Shown: in pieces, positions 20,402 to 21,554 of the stretch
Numbering within the stretch: the first letter of the stretch is position 1
Layout: every line of letters begins with the position of its first letter
Source of the DNA: Bacillota bacterium
Lineage (GTDB): Bacteria > Bacillota > Clostridia > Christensenellales > CAG-138
Assembly (NCBI GenBank): GCA_023461495.1
Contig: JAEYLA010000026.1
Coordinates: 1-21,554, forward strand
DNA length: 21,554 nt
Direction: 5' to 3'
Made by a program: the position numbers and the translations under genes
The notes under the pieces: generated by a model
The model's database searches: none
Told to the model about the DNA's origin: nothing
What the model saw: only the letters and a program-made list of their open reading frames with translations

Positions 20402-21554
20402 ATGTGGAATTCTCTGTTCGGATATGTTATGATACGTTTGGACGGCCTCGGCCTTGAACGCATGCTGAACGGCATGCTTCAGGCCGGTATTCCCGTCTGG
20501 AATGTCAAAAAAGAGAGCCGCGCGCGCATGACGCTGGAGCTGCGCGCAAAGGACTTTAACCGTCTGCGTTCCTTGAAGCGCGGAAAGCGCTGCCGCATCC
20601 ATATTGTGGAGCGGCATGGCATGCCCTTCCTGCTTGCAAGATTCCGGTTCCGCAAGTTGCTGGTGCTGGGGGCGCTCCTGTGTGGGGTGCTGCTCATTGC
20701 GGCGCAGACGCGCGTATGGATGATCCGGGTGGAGGGCGCTGTGCGCGTGCCTAAGGCCGTGGTGCTGCGGGCAATTGAGGAAGCGGGCGTATCCGTGGGC
20801 ATCCCGCGCAGCGATATCGGGCTTGCCGCCATATCGGAGACGGTGCGCGCCTATGATGAGCGCATTGCATGGGCCGGGGCGCGGATGGACGGCGTTGCTC
20901 TGACGATGCAGATCGTGGAGGCGGAACCAATCCCGCAACGGCCCGATAAGAGCGTACCCTCGGACGTTGTTGCAAAAAAAGACGGCATTATTGAAAAGGT
21001 GACGGCACTTTCCGGCAAGGCGAATGTGAAACCCGGTGACGCCGTACGGGCAGGGGAAATCCTCATCCGCGGGGATATCACGCGCGAAGGCGCCGCGGAG
21101 CGGCTTTATGTCTTCGCCGAAGGCGAAGCGCTTGCAGAGGTCTGGTACAAGGCGGCGGTGACGCTGCCATGTACTGTAGAAGCGTTGCTGCGCAGCGGGA
21201 AGAGCGAGCCATTCCGGGTGATTGAGCTTGCGCGCCTGCCGCTGTTTACTACGCAAGCCGCATTCTCGGACTATGAGGAAGAGGTCACGGGCACCTCTAC
21301 ACAGCGGGGGCTGGTGCTGCCGCTATGCGTGAAGTCGGGCGTTCGGTATGAACTGACGAAGCAAGCAGTTCCGGCGAACCCGGAGGAAATCATTGCGGAG
21401 GCGCTGTTCCGGGCGGAGCTCAATGTCCTGGAGCAGGTGCCAAAAGAAGCAAAGATCATCAAAAAAATCAGCGAATCCGCCATATTGGAGGATGGAAGCA
21501 TACAGGCAATCGTCGCCGTTTGTACACAGGAGCAGATCGGCATTACAAAACCGA
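20402..21554 (+). CDS. yqfD: Sporulation protein YqfD, cut by the window end
   Basis: An open frame from ATG 20402 runs without a stop to the last base, giving 384 residues so far. B. subtilis YqfD has about 398, so only the end is missing. The N-terminal domain (1-80, MWNSLFGYVMIRLDGLGLER) is followed by one membrane segment at about 86-102 and a large extracytoplasmic part (WMIRVEGAVRVPKAVVLRAI, then the central VVAKKDGIIEKVTALSGKA region with VKPGDAVRAGEILIRG). These are hallmarks of the YqfD/stage IV sporulation family. The ribosome site AGGTGG is 5 bp before the ATG. It is the partner of yqfC; its molecular function is unknown. Confidence 0.9.
   Translation, partial: MWNSLFGYVMIRLDGLGLERMLNGMLQAGIPVWNVKKESRARMTLELRAKDFNRLRSLKRGKRCRIHIVERHGMPFLLARFRFRKLLVLGALLCGVLLIAAQTRVWMIRVEGAVRVPKAVVLRAIEEAGVSVGIPRSDIGLAAISETVRAYDERIAWAGARMDGVALTMQIVEAEPIPQRPDKSVPSDVVAKKDGIIEKVTALSGKANVKPGDAVRAGEILIRGDITREGAAERLYVFAEGEALAEVWYKAAVTLPCTVEALLRSGKSEPFRVIELARLPLFTTQAAFSDYEEEVTGTSTQRGLVLPLCVKSGVRYELTKQAVPANPEEIIAEALFRAELNVLEQVPKEAKIIKKISESAILEDGSIQAIVAVCTQEQIGITKP

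Noticed and set aside
20342..21256. 304-codon minus-strand frame opposite yqfD
   Set aside because: The plus strand codes for YqfD through the same stretch, with a clear start and no stop; the minus frame has no family features.

Overview
The window comes from the chromosome of an endospore-forming member of the Clostridia (Bacillota) with fairly GC-rich coding sequence. The evidence is spoIIGA-sigE, sigG and yqfC-yqfD, the rplU-prp-rpmA cluster with an L27 that carries the Prp-cleavable N-terminal extension, and PhoR/WalK-type two-component systems. I see no insertion sequences, phage genes, CRISPR arrays, tRNAs or rRNAs. This looks like vertically inherited chromosome.

Layout. (1) 1-2021: a membrane sensor histidine kinase, perhaps with its regulator just outside the window, closed by a strong terminator. 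(2) 2137-6268: a SPOR-domain membrane protein, then a tight five-gene run: DRTGG-like protein, RsbW-like ATP-binding protein, truncated [FeFe]-hydrogenase-like iron-sulfur protein, second DRTGG-like protein, PHP phosphoesterase. This resembles the sensory/regulatory half of clostridial HydABC hydrogenase loci, but no HydABC genes follow. (3) 6440-10133: a near-consensus promoter, a 130-nt leader, a YbhJ-like aconitase-family hydratase and a eukaryote-type NADP isocitrate dehydrogenase, then a terminator. (4) 10183-12017: a secreted triple-SH3 protein on the minus strand and a small orphan Ig-like protein. (5) 12109-13215: promoter, leader, rplU-prp-rpmA, terminator. (6) 13343-14614: a tandem HD / HD-GYP protein. 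(7) 14674-17275: an OmpR-type regulator and sensor kinase with a 4-bp overlap, with promoter and terminator. (8) 17306-21554: sporulation genes: spoIIGA-sigE on plus, sigG on minus (convergent, shared terminator), then yqfC and yqfD on plus, with yqfD cut by the window end.

How the genes work together. SpoIIGA is the membrane protease that activates pro-SigE in the mother cell. SigG is the late forespore sigma factor. YqfC and YqfD are conserved sporulation proteins. A possible Spo0A box sits upstream of spoIIGA. Prp removes the L27 N-terminal extension before ribosome assembly. The hydratase and IDH would cover citrate to 2-oxoglutarate if the hydratase is an aconitase. The hydrogenase-like module most probably senses redox or H2 and passes the signal through the ATP-binding, DRTGG and PHP proteins; this role is inferred. 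The most unusual points are this sensory module without its hydrogenase, its placement behind a SPOR-domain gene, the YbhJ-like hydratase paired with a eukaryote-type IDH, and the inverted sigE/sigG arrangement.
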